Below, in pieces: positions 36,420 to 46,210 of a stretch of 64,000 nt of DNA (position 1 is the first letter of the stretch; each line of letters opens with the position of its first letter). A program made the position numbers and the translations under genes. This DNA is from Sulfurospirillum sp. (GTDB lineage Bacteria; Campylobacterota; Campylobacteria; Campylobacterales; Sulfurospirillaceae): NCBI GenBank assembly GCA_016744795.1, contig JADGDR010000006.1, positions 62,001-126,000 of the forward strand. The letters run 5' to 3'. Below the pieces are notes generated by a model that ran no database searches, was not told the origin of the DNA, and worked only from the letters and a program-made list of their open reading frames with translations.

Positions 36420-39320
36420 CTAATTAGAAGATAAGAACTGCTTCATTGTTTTTGCAGGGATAGGTTTAGAATAAAAATAGCCTTGAATTTTATCACATCT
36501 ATTTTGCAGTAAAAAGTTTCTTTGTTCCCTTGTTTCAACACCTTCTGCTATAGTAGAGAGGTTTAGATTAGTTGCTATTGATATAATAGCTTTGACTATA
36601 GCAACATCACTTTCATTAACAGTAAGGTTTCTCACAAAAGATTGGTCAATCTTGATTTTACTTATGGGCAACTCTTTTAAATAAGATAATGAGGAGTATC
36701 CTGTTCCAAAATCATCAAGAGATATTTGTATTCCTAACTCTTTTATCTGTTTCAATATTTTTATAGATTCAGTAGTATTTTTCATGATTTGACTCTCCAC
36801 AACTTCTAATTCTACAAGAGAAGCTGGACACTTAGTCTCTTCTAAAGTTTTTTTCAAAAAGGAGATAAAATCACTTTTTTCTAACTGTTTTATTGTTAAG
36901 TTTAGTGAAACATAACCAGGATTTAAATTTTCATTATGCCATTGTACTATCTGTTTCATAGCAGTTTTCATTACCCATTTATCTAAGTCTATAATTAGGT
37001 TGCTTTCTTGTGCGAGTGGTATAAATTTATTAGGTTGAAGTATGCCCATTGATGGGTGATTCCATCTTACTAGTGCTTCCATACCTAGTATCTTTTCTGT
37101 TAATGTATCTACTTGTGGTTGGTAATATACTTCAAGTTCATCATTTTTTATTGCAAGTCTTAGGCTTGTTTCCATAATGAGTCTTTCATACGCCTTTTCT
37201 GTCATATCTTTTTTGTAAAATTGGTATGTATTTTTACCTTTATCTTTAGCTTTATACATAGCAGCATCTGCATTTTTAAGAAGCATATCTGCTGTGGATC
37301 CATCATCAGGATATATAGAGATACCTATGCTATTGGTAACATAAAGTTCTTGTCCTTTTATATTTAAAGCTTTAGAATTAATCTGTAAGAGTTTTGTTGC
37401 TATATCTGCTATCATGTCAATTTCATGAATCTCATCTATTAAAAGAATAAATTCATCCCCTCCTAAACGAGACAAAGTATCACTATCTCTAATGCTTCTT
37501 AGTAAAACATTGGATATTTTTATGAGTGTTTCATCTCCAGCTTGATGTCCCATAGAATCATTGATTTTTTTGAAATCATCTAAGTCTATAAATAAAACTG
37601 CAACTTTAGTGGAGGTACGTCGTGCTTTTCTTATGGCTTGTTTTAGTCTATCTAAGAAGAGAGTTCTATTTGGTAATCCTGTTAAAGAGTCATAATATGC
37701 TTGATGATAGAGTTCTGTTTTTTGTTTTTCTATCTCTTTTTCAGCATTTCTTAGGTCAGTTATATCAGTCATAAAACCTGACATTTTAGATGTATCGTTT
37801 TTTTTATCAAAAAATATTTTTGCTTTTATAAGAACCCATACCCAATGACCCTCTTTATGTTTTAGCCTATATACCTTTTTGAAATTTTTTAGTTTTTTTT
37901 GAATGCATAGTCCAATGTGATAATATATATCTTTTTCATCTTTGGGATGAAGTGTTTTTCTCCAGTTAGGAATAGTTGCAATGAACTCATTGTCTTTGTA
38001 TCCTAGGATCTCTTTCCATCTTGGCGAAAGATAAATAGATTTGCTTTGAATATCCCATTCCCAAAGACCATCTTGTGAACCATCTACTGCTAAAGTTAGT
38101 CTATTGTTCGTTTGTATTAATTCATCTGTTGTAATATTTATGATATGAAAAAGTGCTTCTATTGTATCTTTTTGTGTTGATGTTTTGGGAAGTTCAGAGT
38201 TTTTTATTTTTACGAGTTTGTTTGATTCACTCAATGCTAGTATGGTCATAGTTTGATTTAGTAACTCTTTATTCCCTCTGTTATAGAATTCACCATGTGT
38301 AAAAAACCCTGAAGTAGGGGCAATATTTTGAAGTGGTAATGTTTCTGATGAGATTGATATTGGCATAAATTTACGCCTTGCCATACATGAGTATATAAAG
38401 ATAGATTCTATGGCTTTTGCTTCCATATTTTTGACTATCTTGTAAGATTCATTTAGAATCATTTGTTCATTACCAAAGCCTATTTGAACCTGATCTCCTT
38501 TTTTTAGATTAGCAGAAAACATAAGAGAACCATCATCGTTTTTGGATAAAACAGTTCTAGCTGTTTCAATATTGTTTCTAAATAGTATTAGAGGAAATTC
38601 AACACTTATATCAGGTAATTGTTTTGCTATTTTATCACCTAGGTAATAAGCATAAGTTTCATAAGCAGTTTTATCATCTATAGTAAAAACTCTATTATCA
38701 ATGGCTTTTGTAATGGTTAGCTTTTTACCAATTGCTTTCCAGTTAAAATTATAATCAGTATGTACATGTAAGGATTGATTATCTAAAGCAACCCCTACAG
38801 CACCATTGTTAGTTATCTCATCTTGTGTAAAAACAAAGGTCTCTTTAGATTGTGCGTTATGCCCAGCCATGCCCCCTGCTATTATTACATGCGGAGCTAT
38901 GAGGTTAATGGAATTAAGATAATTTTCTCCATTGGTATATTGACTATCAGTAAAGGTAATAATAACTTTTGTTTTTTCATTTACCAATTTACTAACTAAG
39001 TTAGCACCAACACTCTGTGCTTTATGGATTCTTCGTTTTAGATGAGTTCTTAAGGTAGTTTTTTCAAATTTTGTAATGCTTAGAGCAGTTTTTCCTGTTG
39101 AGATTTCTCCATTTAGAATCTCTCCATTAGTAGTAGAACCTATTATTTTAACTGAAGGAAGGAATTTTTTTATGGAATTTATAGTGTTTTGGATTATATT
39201 TTTACTGTTAGAAGAGATAAAAATCTGTATTAATATAGAATTTGAATCTATAATTTTATTTACATGTAAAAAGTTTTCAAGTTTTTTCTCACTAGTAAAG
39301 TAAGTATTAAAAGTTCTCAT
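36420..39320 (-). CDS. FIST-PAS-GGDEF-EAL signalling protein
   Basis: The 966-residue cytoplasmic protein has FIST N and C sensory domains (about 25-370), a PAS domain (about 405-530), a GGDEF domain with intact RLGGDEF (618-624), and an EAL domain with intact EAL (748-750), DDFGTGYSSL (869-878) and EGVE. FIST domains are thought to sense small ligands such as amino acids, and the output should be c-di-GMP synthesis or breakdown. There is no membrane helix, which is unusual for such composite sensors. It lies 51 bp after ribA on the same strand. Two repeat copies lie in its N-terminal half. Confidence 0.9.
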   Translation of the reverse strand: MRTFNTYFTSEKKLENFLHVNKIIDSNSILIQIFISSNSKNIIQNTINSIKKFLPSVKIIGSTTNGEILNGEISTGKTALSITKFEKTTLRTHLKRRIHKAQSVGANLVSKLVNEKTKVIITFTDSQYTNGENYLNSINLIAPHVIIAGGMAGHNAQSKETFVFTQDEITNNGAVGVALDNQSLHVHTDYNFNWKAIGKKLTITKAIDNRVFTIDDKTAYETYAYYLGDKIAKQLPDISVEFPLILFRNNIETARTVLSKNDDGSLMFSANLKKGDQVQIGFGNEQMILNESYKIVKNMEAKAIESIFIYSCMARRKFMPISISSETLPLQNIAPTSGFFTHGEFYNRGNKELLNQTMTILALSESNKLVKIKNSELPKTSTQKDTIEALFHIINITTDELIQTNNRLTLAVDGSQDGLWEWDIQSKSIYLSPRWKEILGYKDNEFIATIPNWRKTLHPKDEKDIYYHIGLCIQKKLKNFKKVYRLKHKEGHWVWVLIKAKIFFDKKNDTSKMSGFMTDITDLRNAEKEIEKQKTELYHQAYYDSLTGLPNRTLFLDRLKQAIRKARRTSTKVAVLFIDLDDFKKINDSMGHQAGDETLIKISNVLLRSIRDSDTLSRLGGDEFILLIDEIHEIDMIADIATKLLQINSKALNIKGQELYVTNSIGISIYPDDGSTADMLLKNADAAMYKAKDKGKNTYQFYKKDMTEKAYERLIMETSLRLAIKNDELEVYYQPQVDTLTEKILGMEALVRWNHPSMGILQPNKFIPLAQESNLIIDLDKWVMKTAMKQIVQWHNENLNPGYVSLNLTIKQLEKSDFISFLKKTLEETKCPASLVELEVVESQIMKNTTESIKILKQIKELGIQISLDDFGTGYSSLSYLKELPISKIKIDQSFVRNLTVNESDVAIVKAIISIATNLNLSTIAEGVETREQRNFLLQNRCDKIQGYFYSKPIPAKTMKQFLSSN

Positions 39321-39371
39321 AACTTCCTTTTTATTATAATGACAGCTAGATTTATGCTTTATCTAAATATT

Positions 39372-39935
39372 TTAAAGCATATGTCCCATTTGTTCTTTTT
39401 TTGTTCTTAGATAATCCTCGTTGTATTGGTTAGATTTTATGATTATAGGGCGACGTTCAACTATCTTAATGCCCTCTAAAGATTCTATTTTTTTAGGATT
39501 ATTTGTTAAAAGTTTGATTGAGTTTATGCCAAAGTGTTCGAGTATAAACTCTACTACCTCATAACTTCTTTCATCAGTTTTAAATCCTAATTGGTGGTTA
39601 GCTTGGACAGTATCAAGTCCTTTGTCTTGTAAGGCATAAGCATTAGTTTTGTTTAAAAGTCCTATGTTTCTTCCTTCTTGACGAAGATAGATAACCATAC
39701 CACACTCTTTATTTATTGCTGCAAGTGCGTATTCTAGTTGGTCTCCACAATCGCATTTTAAGCTTCCTATAGCATCTCCGGTAAGGCACTCACTATGTAC
39801 TCTTACTAAAGGAACTTCGGCCAATGGTTCTTTAAAAACAACTAAGTGTTCTTTAATGCCTTCTGCAAATGTCTGTATCTTAAAATCCCCAAATTTAGTG
39901 GGTAGTTTTGCGATATTTGAAATATTAATTCTCAT
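39372..39935 (-). CDS. ribA: GTP cyclohydrolase II
   Basis: RibA opens GTP in the first step of riboflavin synthesis. The 187-residue protein has the zinc ligands C50, C61 and C63 ([17 protein letters not shown]) and the [10 protein letters not shown] catalytic segment. It is the stand-alone form without the RibB domain. It is divergent from hemB across a 55-bp gap that must contain both promoters. Confidence 0.96.
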   Translation of the reverse strand: MRINISNIAKLPTKFGDFKIQTFAEGIKEHLVVFKEPLAEVPLVRVHSECLTGDAIGSLKCDCGDQLEYALAAINKECGMVIYLRQEGRNIGLLNKTNAYALQDKGLDTVQANHQLGFKTDERSYEVVEFILEHFGINSIKLLTNNPKKIESLEGIKIVERRPIIIKSNQYNEDYLRTKKEQMGHML

Positions 39936-39990
39936 TTATAATCTTTATGGTAAAATACTTGACTTAATTATACCTATATAAGGACAAAAA

Positions 39991-40968
39991 ATGTTTAAAC
40001 GTTTTAGAAGACTAAGAATTAATAAGAATTTAAGAAATTTAGTAAGAGAAACTTCTTTACATGTAGAAGATTTTATTTACCCACTATTTGTTAAAAGTGG
40101 AGAGGGTATAAAAAAAGAGATAAGTTCAATGCCTGGTGTTTTTCAAATGAGCATAGATGAAGTTTTAAAAGAGTGTAAAGAGTTACAAAAACTTGGTTTA
40201 AGCTCTATAATCCTTTTTGGAATTCCAGCAGTAAAAGATAGTGTAGGAAGTGAGGCTCTTTGTGAACATGGTATCATTGCAAGTGCAATTAAAGCTATCA
40301 AAAAAGAGTTTCCTGATATGTTTGTAATTTCAGATTTATGTTTTTGTGAGTTTACAGACCATGGGCATTGTGGAATATTAGATATGGAAAATGAGACAGT
40401 AAATAATGATGCAACTTTAGAAATACTTGTAAAACAAGCAATTTTACATGCTAAATGCGGTGTAGATATGATAGCACCAAGTGGTATGATGGACGGAACA
40501 ATAGAAGTTTTAAGAGAAGGACTGGATTGTGAGGGTTATGAAAACCTTCCTATTATGGCATATTCAACAAAATTTTCAAGTGCATATTATGGACCATTTC
40601 GTGATGTAGCTGAGTCAGCTCCAAGTTTTGGAGATAGAAGAAGCTACCAAATGGACCCAGCAAATAGACGTGAAGCAATTGCAGAGTCTATTGAAGATGA
40701 AATGCAGGGAGCCGATATACTTATGGTTAAACCAGCTCTTGCATACTTAGATATAATAAGAGAAGTAAAGAATGCAAGTTCTGTTCCTCTAGTAGTTTAC
40801 AATGTAAGTGGAGAGTACGCAATGCTCAAGGCTGCAGGAGCTGCAGGGGTTATTGATTATGAAAGAGTTATGATGGAAACTATGATAGCTTTTAAACGTG
40901 CAGGAGCAGATATTATCATAAGTTATCATGCAAAAGAAGTAGCAAATATATTAAATAAGGGCAAATAA
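39991..40968 (+). CDS. hemB: delta-aminolevulinic acid dehydratase (porphobilinogen synthase)
   Basis: HemB joins two 5-aminolevulinate molecules into porphobilinogen. The 325-residue protein has the zinc-type cysteines in [14 protein letters not shown], a lysine in [14 protein letters not shown], and the Schiff-base lysine in [12 protein letters not shown] repeat copy encodes SLHVED near residue 25. It begins a + strand operon with argF, hemN and hemJ, and AAGG precedes the ATG. Confidence 0.97.
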   Translation: MFKRFRRLRINKNLRNLVRETSLHVEDFIYPLFVKSGEGIKKEISSMPGVFQMSIDEVLKECKELQKLGLSSIILFGIPAVKDSVGSEALCEHGIIASAIKAIKKEFPDMFVISDLCFCEFTDHGHCGILDMENETVNNDATLEILVKQAILHAKCGVDMIAPSGMMDGTIEVLREGLDCEGYENLPIMAYSTKFSSAYYGPFRDVAESAPSFGDRRSYQMDPANRREAIAESIEDEMQGADILMVKPALAYLDIIREVKNASSVPLVVYNVSGEYAMLKAAGAAGVIDYERVMMETMIAFKRAGADIIISYHAKEVANILNKGK

Positions 40969-41900
40969 TGAGACATTTTTTATCACTATATGATTTTACG
41001 AAAGAAGAGATTTTAGAGATTATTGAACTTGGTGCAAAAATCAAAAAAGAGGCAAAATTAAAAAATTATATTCCTTATTTGCAACATCAATCACTAGGAA
41101 TGCTTTTTGAAAAAAGCAGTACAAGAACTCGTATTAGTTTTGAAGTTGGTATTCATCAGCTTGGTGGGCAAGGTTTGTTTTTGTCTTCTAATGACTTACA
41201 ACTTGGACGTGGTGAACCTATGAAAGATAGTGCAAGAGTTATTAGCCGTATGGTAGATATGGTTATGATTCGTACATTTTCACAGAAGATTTTAGATGAA
41301 TTTGCTGAATTTAGTAAAGTTCCAGTAATCAATGGACTTACCGATAAATATCACCCAATCCAACTTTTAGCTGATTATCTTACTATGAAAGAGTATGGAA
41401 AAGATAAAAATCCAGTAGTAGCATATGTTGGTGATGGAAACAATATGACTCACTCTTGGATGATGTTAGCAGCTAAGCTTGGTTTTGAGCTTCGTGTAGC
41501 AACTCCAAAAGGCTATGAGCCACTTCAAGAGATAGTAGATGATGCAAAAGAGCTTTGTAAATTAAGTGGTGGAGTTGTAAAGTACTACAATCATCCAAAA
41601 GAAGCTGTAAAAGATTGTGATGTGGTTACTACTGATACATGGGTATCTATGGGACAAGAAGAAGAAAAAGAAGAAAGAATCAAAGCCTTTGATGGATACA
41701 TAATCGATAAGGCTATGATGAGTTTAGCAAAAGATGATGCTATATTTTTACACTGTTTACCTGCGTATCGTGATTATGAAGTTAGTGAAGAGATTTTAGA
41801 AAAGTACGCAGATATAGTTTTTGATGAAGCGGAAAATAGACTTCATGCTCAAAAAGGTTTGATGGTCTGGTTAGATGAACAAAGGAAAAAAAGTGGCTAA
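40968..41900 (+). CDS. argF: ornithine carbamoyltransferase
   Basis: This enzyme makes citrulline from ornithine and carbamoyl phosphate in arginine synthesis. The 310-residue protein has the carbamoyl-phosphate loop SSTRTR (residues 50-55), the [11 protein letters not shown] block and the ornithine-site HCLP motif. It overlaps hemB by one base and runs into the next gene. The hemB-argF link is conserved in Campylobacter relatives. Confidence 0.97.
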   Translation: MRHFLSLYDFTKEEILEIIELGAKIKKEAKLKNYIPYLQHQSLGMLFEKSSTRTRISFEVGIHQLGGQGLFLSSNDLQLGRGEPMKDSARVISRMVDMVMIRTFSQKILDEFAEFSKVPVINGLTDKYHPIQLLADYLTMKEYGKDKNPVVAYVGDGNNMTHSWMMLAAKLGFELRVATPKGYEPLQEIVDDAKELCKLSGGVVKYYNHPKEAVKDCDVVTTDTWVSMGQEEEKEERIKAFDGYIIDKAMMSLAKDDAIFLHCLPAYRDYEVSEEILEKYADIVFDEAENRLHAQKGLMVWLDEQRKKSG

Positions 41901-42366
41901 TGAATTGAGTGTTTTTGAGATGATAAATGTTATATCAAAAGATATAGGTTTAGACGGAGATAAAACAGTAATTGAAATTGAGAATACAGATAACCCTGAT
42001 ATAAAAAAACTAAGCTTAAAAAGTGGAAGCTGGAGTGCTAATGAGCCATGGTTTGTTGTAGATGAGAATAAAAAACTTCACACAATGATGTCAATGAGTT
42101 CAGTAAATAAAATAATAGAAAATTTTAGGTCAACACAAGAAGAGAATTTTAATTTAAAATTAGAAAAAACTATTTGGCAAAATATACCAATAGATTTTCA
42201 AGATGTATGGTCAGTTGCTATGGATGAGATTAAAAATATGGCAACACAAAAAGATAAAGAGGTAAAAGTCATAAATGTTGACTTAGAGCAGTTGATAAAC
42301 AAGATAAAACAAGAACACCCAAATCTTTTTTTAAACTTAAAAGATTTACATGTAGTTCCAAGATAA
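41893..42366 (+). CDS. uncharacterised conserved protein between argF and hemN
   Basis: The likely start is the GTG at 41893, preceded by AAAGGA; it gives 157 residues and overlaps argF by 8 bp. The product is charged and soluble ([19 protein letters not shown]...), with no motif I recognise. Its last codons (DLHVVPR) carry a repeat copy. From memory Campylobacter has an unknown gene at the same place between argF and hemN, suggesting a conserved family. Confidence 0.75.
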   Translation: MANELSVFEMINVISKDIGLDGDKTVIEIENTDNPDIKKLSLKSGSWSANEPWFVVDENKKLHTMMSMSSVNKIIENFRSTQEENFNLKLEKTIWQNIPIDFQDVWSVAMDEIKNMATQKDKEVKVINVDLEQLINKIKQEHPNLFLNLKDLHVVPR

Positions 42367-42375
42367 GGAAATAAA

Positions 42376-43755
42376 TTGAGCGCGCAAAACCTTGACTTTG
42401 ATAAGTTTACAAAGTATTCAAAACCAGGACCTAGATATACTAGTTATCCAACAGCACCCGAGTTTAGTGAGAGTTTTACTCAAAAATCATATATAGATAT
42501 TTTAGAAAATCAAGATAAAAGTAGAAAAATATCTTTGTATTTTCATCTTCCATTTTGTAGAAGTGCCTGTTATTTCTGTGGATGCAATGTAGTTTTTACT
42601 TCTAAAGAAGATAAAAAAGAGCGCTACATTGGTTATCTTGAAAAAGAGTTAGAGATACTTTCTCATCACCTTGATACTTCAAGAGAAGTTTTACAAATGC
42701 ACTTTGGTGGAGGGACTCCTACTTTTTTTAGTGCAGAACAACTCAACCGAATCATTAAACTTATAAAAAAACATTTTAAAAACTTTTCTAGTGATGCTGA
42801 AATAAGCTGTGAGATAGACCCAAGATTTTTAAATCAAGAACAGACTGATGTCTTGGTTGGACATGGATTTAATCGTGTAAGTTTTGGTGTACAAGATTTT
42901 GATGAAAAAGTACAAAAAACAATTCATAGAATTCAGCCTTTTGATGTAACCAATAATGCTGTTAAAATGGTCAGAGCAGCAGGAATAAAATCAGTAAATA
43001 TGGATTTGATTTATGGTTTACCATTTCAAACAAGTGAAACCTTTAAAAAGACGCTAGAGATGGCGCTGAAGCTTGATACTGATAGGTTTGCAGTTTTTAA
43101 TTACGCACATGTTCCTTGGATGAAAAAAACCATGAGAAAAATAGATGAGACGACACTGCCTCATCCAAGTGAAAAACTATCAATCTTAAAATACACTATA
43201 GATTTTTTAACTGCAAATGGCTTACGTATGATAGGCATGGATCACTTTGCAAAACCAGATGATGAACTCTTTTTGGCTATAGAAAAAGGGGAACTTCATA
43301 GAAACTTTCAAGGATATACTACAAAAGGTGGAGCAGATCTGATAGGTGTTGGACTTACTAGTATTGGTGATGGAGTTCATCATTATGTACAAAATGTAAA
43401 AGATATGAAAGAGTATGAGAGACTTTTAGATGAGGGTAACTTGCCAGTTCATAGAGGATTGACATTGAGTGATGATGATGTTCTTAGAAAAGCAGTCATC
43501 ATGGAGATGATGAGTAACTTTAAACTCAATATTACAAATATAGAAAAAGAGTTTGGTATTGTTTTTGCAGATTATTTTAGCGATGCATTAGAAAAACTAA
43601 AAGTTTTTGAAGAAGAGGATTTGATTGAAGTTTATAAAGATAAGATTTTAGTAAACACAACAGGAACTTTGTTAATTAGAAATATAGTTATGCCTTTTGA
43701 TGCTTATTTGCAAAAAATACCTGAATCAAAACGTAGATTTTCAAAGACAGTGTAA
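42376..43755 (+). CDS. hemN: oxygen-independent coproporphyrinogen III dehydrogenase
   Basis: HemN is a radical-SAM enzyme converting coproporphyrinogen III to protoporphyrinogen IX without oxygen. The 459-residue protein starts with TTG after AAGG. The cluster motif is CRSACYFCGC (C61, C65, C68), and the FGGGTPTF SAM segment follows. The CxFCGCN form marks true HemN rather than HemW. It is followed directly by the Fe-S protein and hemJ, the next haem step. Confidence 0.96.
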   Translation: MSAQNLDFDKFTKYSKPGPRYTSYPTAPEFSESFTQKSYIDILENQDKSRKISLYFHLPFCRSACYFCGCNVVFTSKEDKKERYIGYLEKELEILSHHLDTSREVLQMHFGGGTPTFFSAEQLNRIIKLIKKHFKNFSSDAEISCEIDPRFLNQEQTDVLVGHGFNRVSFGVQDFDEKVQKTIHRIQPFDVTNNAVKMVRAAGIKSVNMDLIYGLPFQTSETFKKTLEMALKLDTDRFAVFNYAHVPWMKKTMRKIDETTLPHPSEKLSILKYTIDFLTANGLRMIGMDHFAKPDDELFLAIEKGELHRNFQGYTTKGGADLIGVGLTSIGDGVHHYVQNVKDMKEYERLLDEGNLPVHRGLTLSDDDVLRKAVIMEMMSNFKLNITNIEKEFGIVFADYFSDALEKLKVFEEEDLIEVYKDKILVNTTGTLLIRNIVMPFDAYLQKIPESKRRFSKTV

Positions 43756-45017
43756 TGTTTGATTTTGATGAAGCAAGTGAAAGTTGCATAAAGTGTGGAA
43801 AGTGTATTCCTACATGTACGATTCATGGTGTTAATGCAGATGAGGTTACAACTCCTCGTGGTTTTTTGGAGTTGCTTGGAGCTTATAAAAAAGGTAATTT
43901 AGAGTTAGATAAAAACGTAAAAAGCATTTTTGAAAGCTGTTTTTTATGTACCAACTGTGTTGATGTATGTCCAAATGACTTACCAGTAGATATGCTAATA
44001 GAGCAAGTAAGAAATGATATAAGAAAAAAGTTTGGTTTAGCTTGGTACAAACGCCTTGCATTTTTTCTACTACGCAATCGTAATATTATGGATATTGCGG
44101 CAAAATTTGGTTTTGTTTTCCAAACCTGTGCATTTAAAAAAGATGATAAAAGAAAATCAATGTTCTTGAGAAATTTTCCTCTTATTAAGTACGATAGACT
44201 TTTTCCAAGTTTGGCAAAAAAGAGTTTTTTAAACTCTTATCCAGATGTTATTAAAAATGGTGGAAAAGGGAAAGTTGGAATTTTTATTGGCTGTCTTGGT
44301 AATTATATGTATACCGATATAGGTAAGTCACTTTTGGAGATATTAGAAGCACTTGAAATAGATGCTTATTTGATTAAACAACAAAAATGTTGTGGTGCAC
44401 CTTCGTATTTCACAGGTGATTTTGACAGTGTAGATACTTTAGCAAAGTTTAACATTGAATATATTGAGAGTTTTCAAGATGAGCTTGATGCTATCATAAT
44501 ACCAGAAGCAACTTGTAGTGCTATGATAAAAGAGGACTATGCACATTTTTTTCATGACCAACCAGAGTGGAAAAAAAGAGCAATAGCAATTAAACCAAAA
44601 ATACATATGGCAACAGAGTATCTTTCAAAAAATACAAAATTAAAAGAGTTACTAAAAAGTAAAAAAAGACTTGATGTACTCGTGACTTACCATGACCCTT
44701 GTCATGCTAGAAAAATGCAGGGTGTTTTTAAAGAGCCACGTGATTTAATAGGTCAAAATTATATGATAAAAGAGATGAGTGACCCAAATCGCTGTTGTGG
44801 TTTTGGTGGAGTTACCTTGCAAATAGAAAAATATGATTTTGTAGTAGCCGCAGGATTACCAAAAGCAGCAATGATAAAAGAGACTAAAGCAGATATTGTA
44901 AGTGCAGAGTGTAGTGCTTGTAGAATGCAAATAGGAAATTCAATGCACCTTTCAAAAGTAGAAGTAGTATTTAAAAACCCAGTTGAGCTTATAGCTCAAG
45001 CTCTAAGGGAGAATTAG
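43755..45017 (+). CDS. iron-sulfur protein, GlcF/LldE-like (CCG domains)
   Basis: The 420-residue protein has two N-terminal [4Fe-4S] motifs (CIKCGKCIPTC and CFLCTNCVDVC) followed by two cysteine-rich CCG domains (QKCCGAPSYF and RCCGFGG). This is the layout of GlcF, LldE and heterodisulfide-reductase-like electron carriers. The partner is unknown: no glycolate or lactate dehydrogenase subunit is adjacent. It starts on the last base of hemN and ends on the start of hemJ, so a role in oxidising porphyrin or coproporphyrin intermediates is possible. Confidence 0.85.
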   Translation: MFDFDEASESCIKCGKCIPTCTIHGVNADEVTTPRGFLELLGAYKKGNLELDKNVKSIFESCFLCTNCVDVCPNDLPVDMLIEQVRNDIRKKFGLAWYKRLAFFLLRNRNIMDIAAKFGFVFQTCAFKKDDKRKSMFLRNFPLIKYDRLFPSLAKKSFLNSYPDVIKNGGKGKVGIFIGCLGNYMYTDIGKSLLEILEALEIDAYLIKQQKCCGAPSYFTGDFDSVDTLAKFNIEYIESFQDELDAIIIPEATCSAMIKEDYAHFFHDQPEWKKRAIAIKPKIHMATEYLSKNTKLKELLKSKKRLDVLVTYHDPCHARKMQGVFKEPRDLIGQNYMIKEMSDPNRCCGFGGVTLQIEKYDFVVAAGLPKAAMIKETKADIVSAECSACRMQIGNSMHLSKVEVVFKNPVELIAQALREN

Positions 45018-45547
45018 TGGAATATTATATGTATATACTTGTATTTCACATTGTCTCTTTTATGTCATGGATGGCAGTTCTATTCTATTTGCCAAGACTT
45101 TTCGTTTACCATGTAGAGCATATGGACAAGTCACAATTTGTAGAAGTGGTCGAAATTCAAGAGTTTAAACTATATAAGTATATAGGATTTCCAGCAATGT
45201 TGGCAAGTGTTGCAAGTGGAGCTCTTATGCTTGTATTAAATCCAACTCTTTTCGATACAGGACTTTGGATATACGCAAAATTATTTTTACTTTTAGTACT
45301 AATTGCTTATGACCACTCAATGGAAATATATAGAAAACAACTATTAAAAGGAACTTGCACAAAAAGTGGTAAATTCTTTAGAGCTTATAACGAAGCACCA
45401 ACTTTGCTCTCTATCTTGATAGTTACCTTTGTTGTATTAAAAGATATACCAATCTACTTTACTTCGTTTATGTTGGTACTATTTGCAGTTGTTGTTTATG
45501 TGCTAATGAAACACGCAAAAGAGCCGAATTTGGATGTGCTAAAGTAG
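45017..45547 (+). CDS. hemJ: protoporphyrinogen IX oxidase HemJ
   Basis: HemJ is the membrane-bound enzyme that makes protoporphyrin IX in many bacteria lacking HemG and HemY. The 176-residue protein begins with a GTG coupled to the preceding stop. It has four or five membrane helices and the family N-terminus (FHIVSFMSWMAVLFYLPRLF), including the conserved histidine in helix I. It closes the hemB-argF-x-hemN-FeS-hemJ group. Confidence 0.93.
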   Translation: MEYYMYILVFHIVSFMSWMAVLFYLPRLFVYHVEHMDKSQFVEVVEIQEFKLYKYIGFPAMLASVASGALMLVLNPTLFDTGLWIYAKLFLLLVLIAYDHSMEIYRKQLLKGTCTKSGKFFRAYNEAPTLLSILIVTFVVLKDIPIYFTSFMLVLFAVVVYVLMKHAKEPNLDVLK

Positions 45548-45563
45548 AGTATAATTTGATATA

Positions 45564-45575
45564 CTACATGTAAAG
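45564..45575. repeat. TACATGTA repeat copy between hemJ and the toxin-antitoxin genes
   Basis: CTACATGTAAAG lies in the 36-bp gap before the MNT gene, just after a possible -10 box TATAAT (45550-45555). It is one of few intergenic copies and marks the left side of the accessory patch. Confidence 0.75.
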
Positions 45576-45583
45576 GATAAAAG

Positions 45584-45883
45584 ATGGACAAACAAGATAT
45601 ATTATCATTTATAAAAATCCATAAAAAAGAGTTTCAAAATAGATTTGGACTTGATAATATTGCTCTGTTTGGTTCATTCGCAAAAGACAAAGCGACTGAA
45701 GATAGCGATATAGATATTTTGATTACTTATGTAAAAAATCCTGGTGATGTGTATACAAAAAAAAGAGAATTTAAAAAACTCCTACAAGATTATTTTCATA
45801 GAAAAGTAGATATTGCAAATGAAAAATGCCTCAAACCTTTTGCAAAAGATGCAATTTTAAGAGACGCAATATATGTCGAATAA
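45584..45883 (+). CDS. mntA: MNT-domain nucleotidyltransferase, antitoxin of a HEPN/MNT pair
   Basis: The 99-residue protein has the minimal nucleotidyltransferase motif GS-x10-DxD (G30, S31, D42, D44 in GSFAKDKATEDSDID). In MntA-HepT systems this protein adds AMP to a tyrosine of the HEPN toxin and so inactivates it. It overlaps the next gene by 11 bp, the usual toxin-antitoxin coupling. Confidence 0.88.
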   Translation: MDKQDILSFIKIHKKEFQNRFGLDNIALFGSFAKDKATEDSDIDILITYVKNPGDVYTKKREFKKLLQDYFHRKVDIANEKCLKPFAKDAILRDAIYVE

Positions 45884-46205
45884 TATCTTTACATGTAGAG
45901 CTATTTTAGAAGCAATAGAAAAGATAGAAAACTATAGTAAAGATTTTAAAAACGATGATGATTTTTTTCACCATGAGATGAATTTTGATGCTACTATGAT
46001 GCAGTTTGTTGTTATAGGTGAGATGATAGTAAAACTTGAAGATTCATTTAAAGAAGAATACATCCATATACCTTGGCAAGAGATAAAAGATTTTAGAAAT
46101 ATAGTTGCTCATGATTATTTCGGAATTGACTCTGTTGAGATTTGGAGTATTATAAAAGAGCATTTACCAAAGTTAAAAAAACAACTTCAAAAACTAATTG
46201 ATTAG
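45873..46205 (+). CDS. hepT: HEPN-domain toxin (HepT-like)
   Basis: The 110-residue helical protein has the HEPN RNase motif R-x4-H-x-Y (R75, H80, Y82 in RNIVAHDYF). The tyrosine is the residue that MntA AMPylates in studied systems. A repeat copy encodes IFTCRA near its start. Five base pairs separate it from the following membrane protein gene. Confidence 0.88.
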   Translation: MSNNIFTCRAILEAIEKIENYSKDFKNDDDFFHHEMNFDATMMQFVVIGEMIVKLEDSFKEEYIHIPWQEIKDFRNIVAHDYFGIDSVEIWSIIKEHLPKLKKQLQKLID

Positions 46206-46210
46206 ATGTT

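Noticed and set aside
45109-45116. Extra repeat copy in hemJ (TTTACCATGTAGAG)
   Set aside because: It has an additional C inside the core, so it was not counted.
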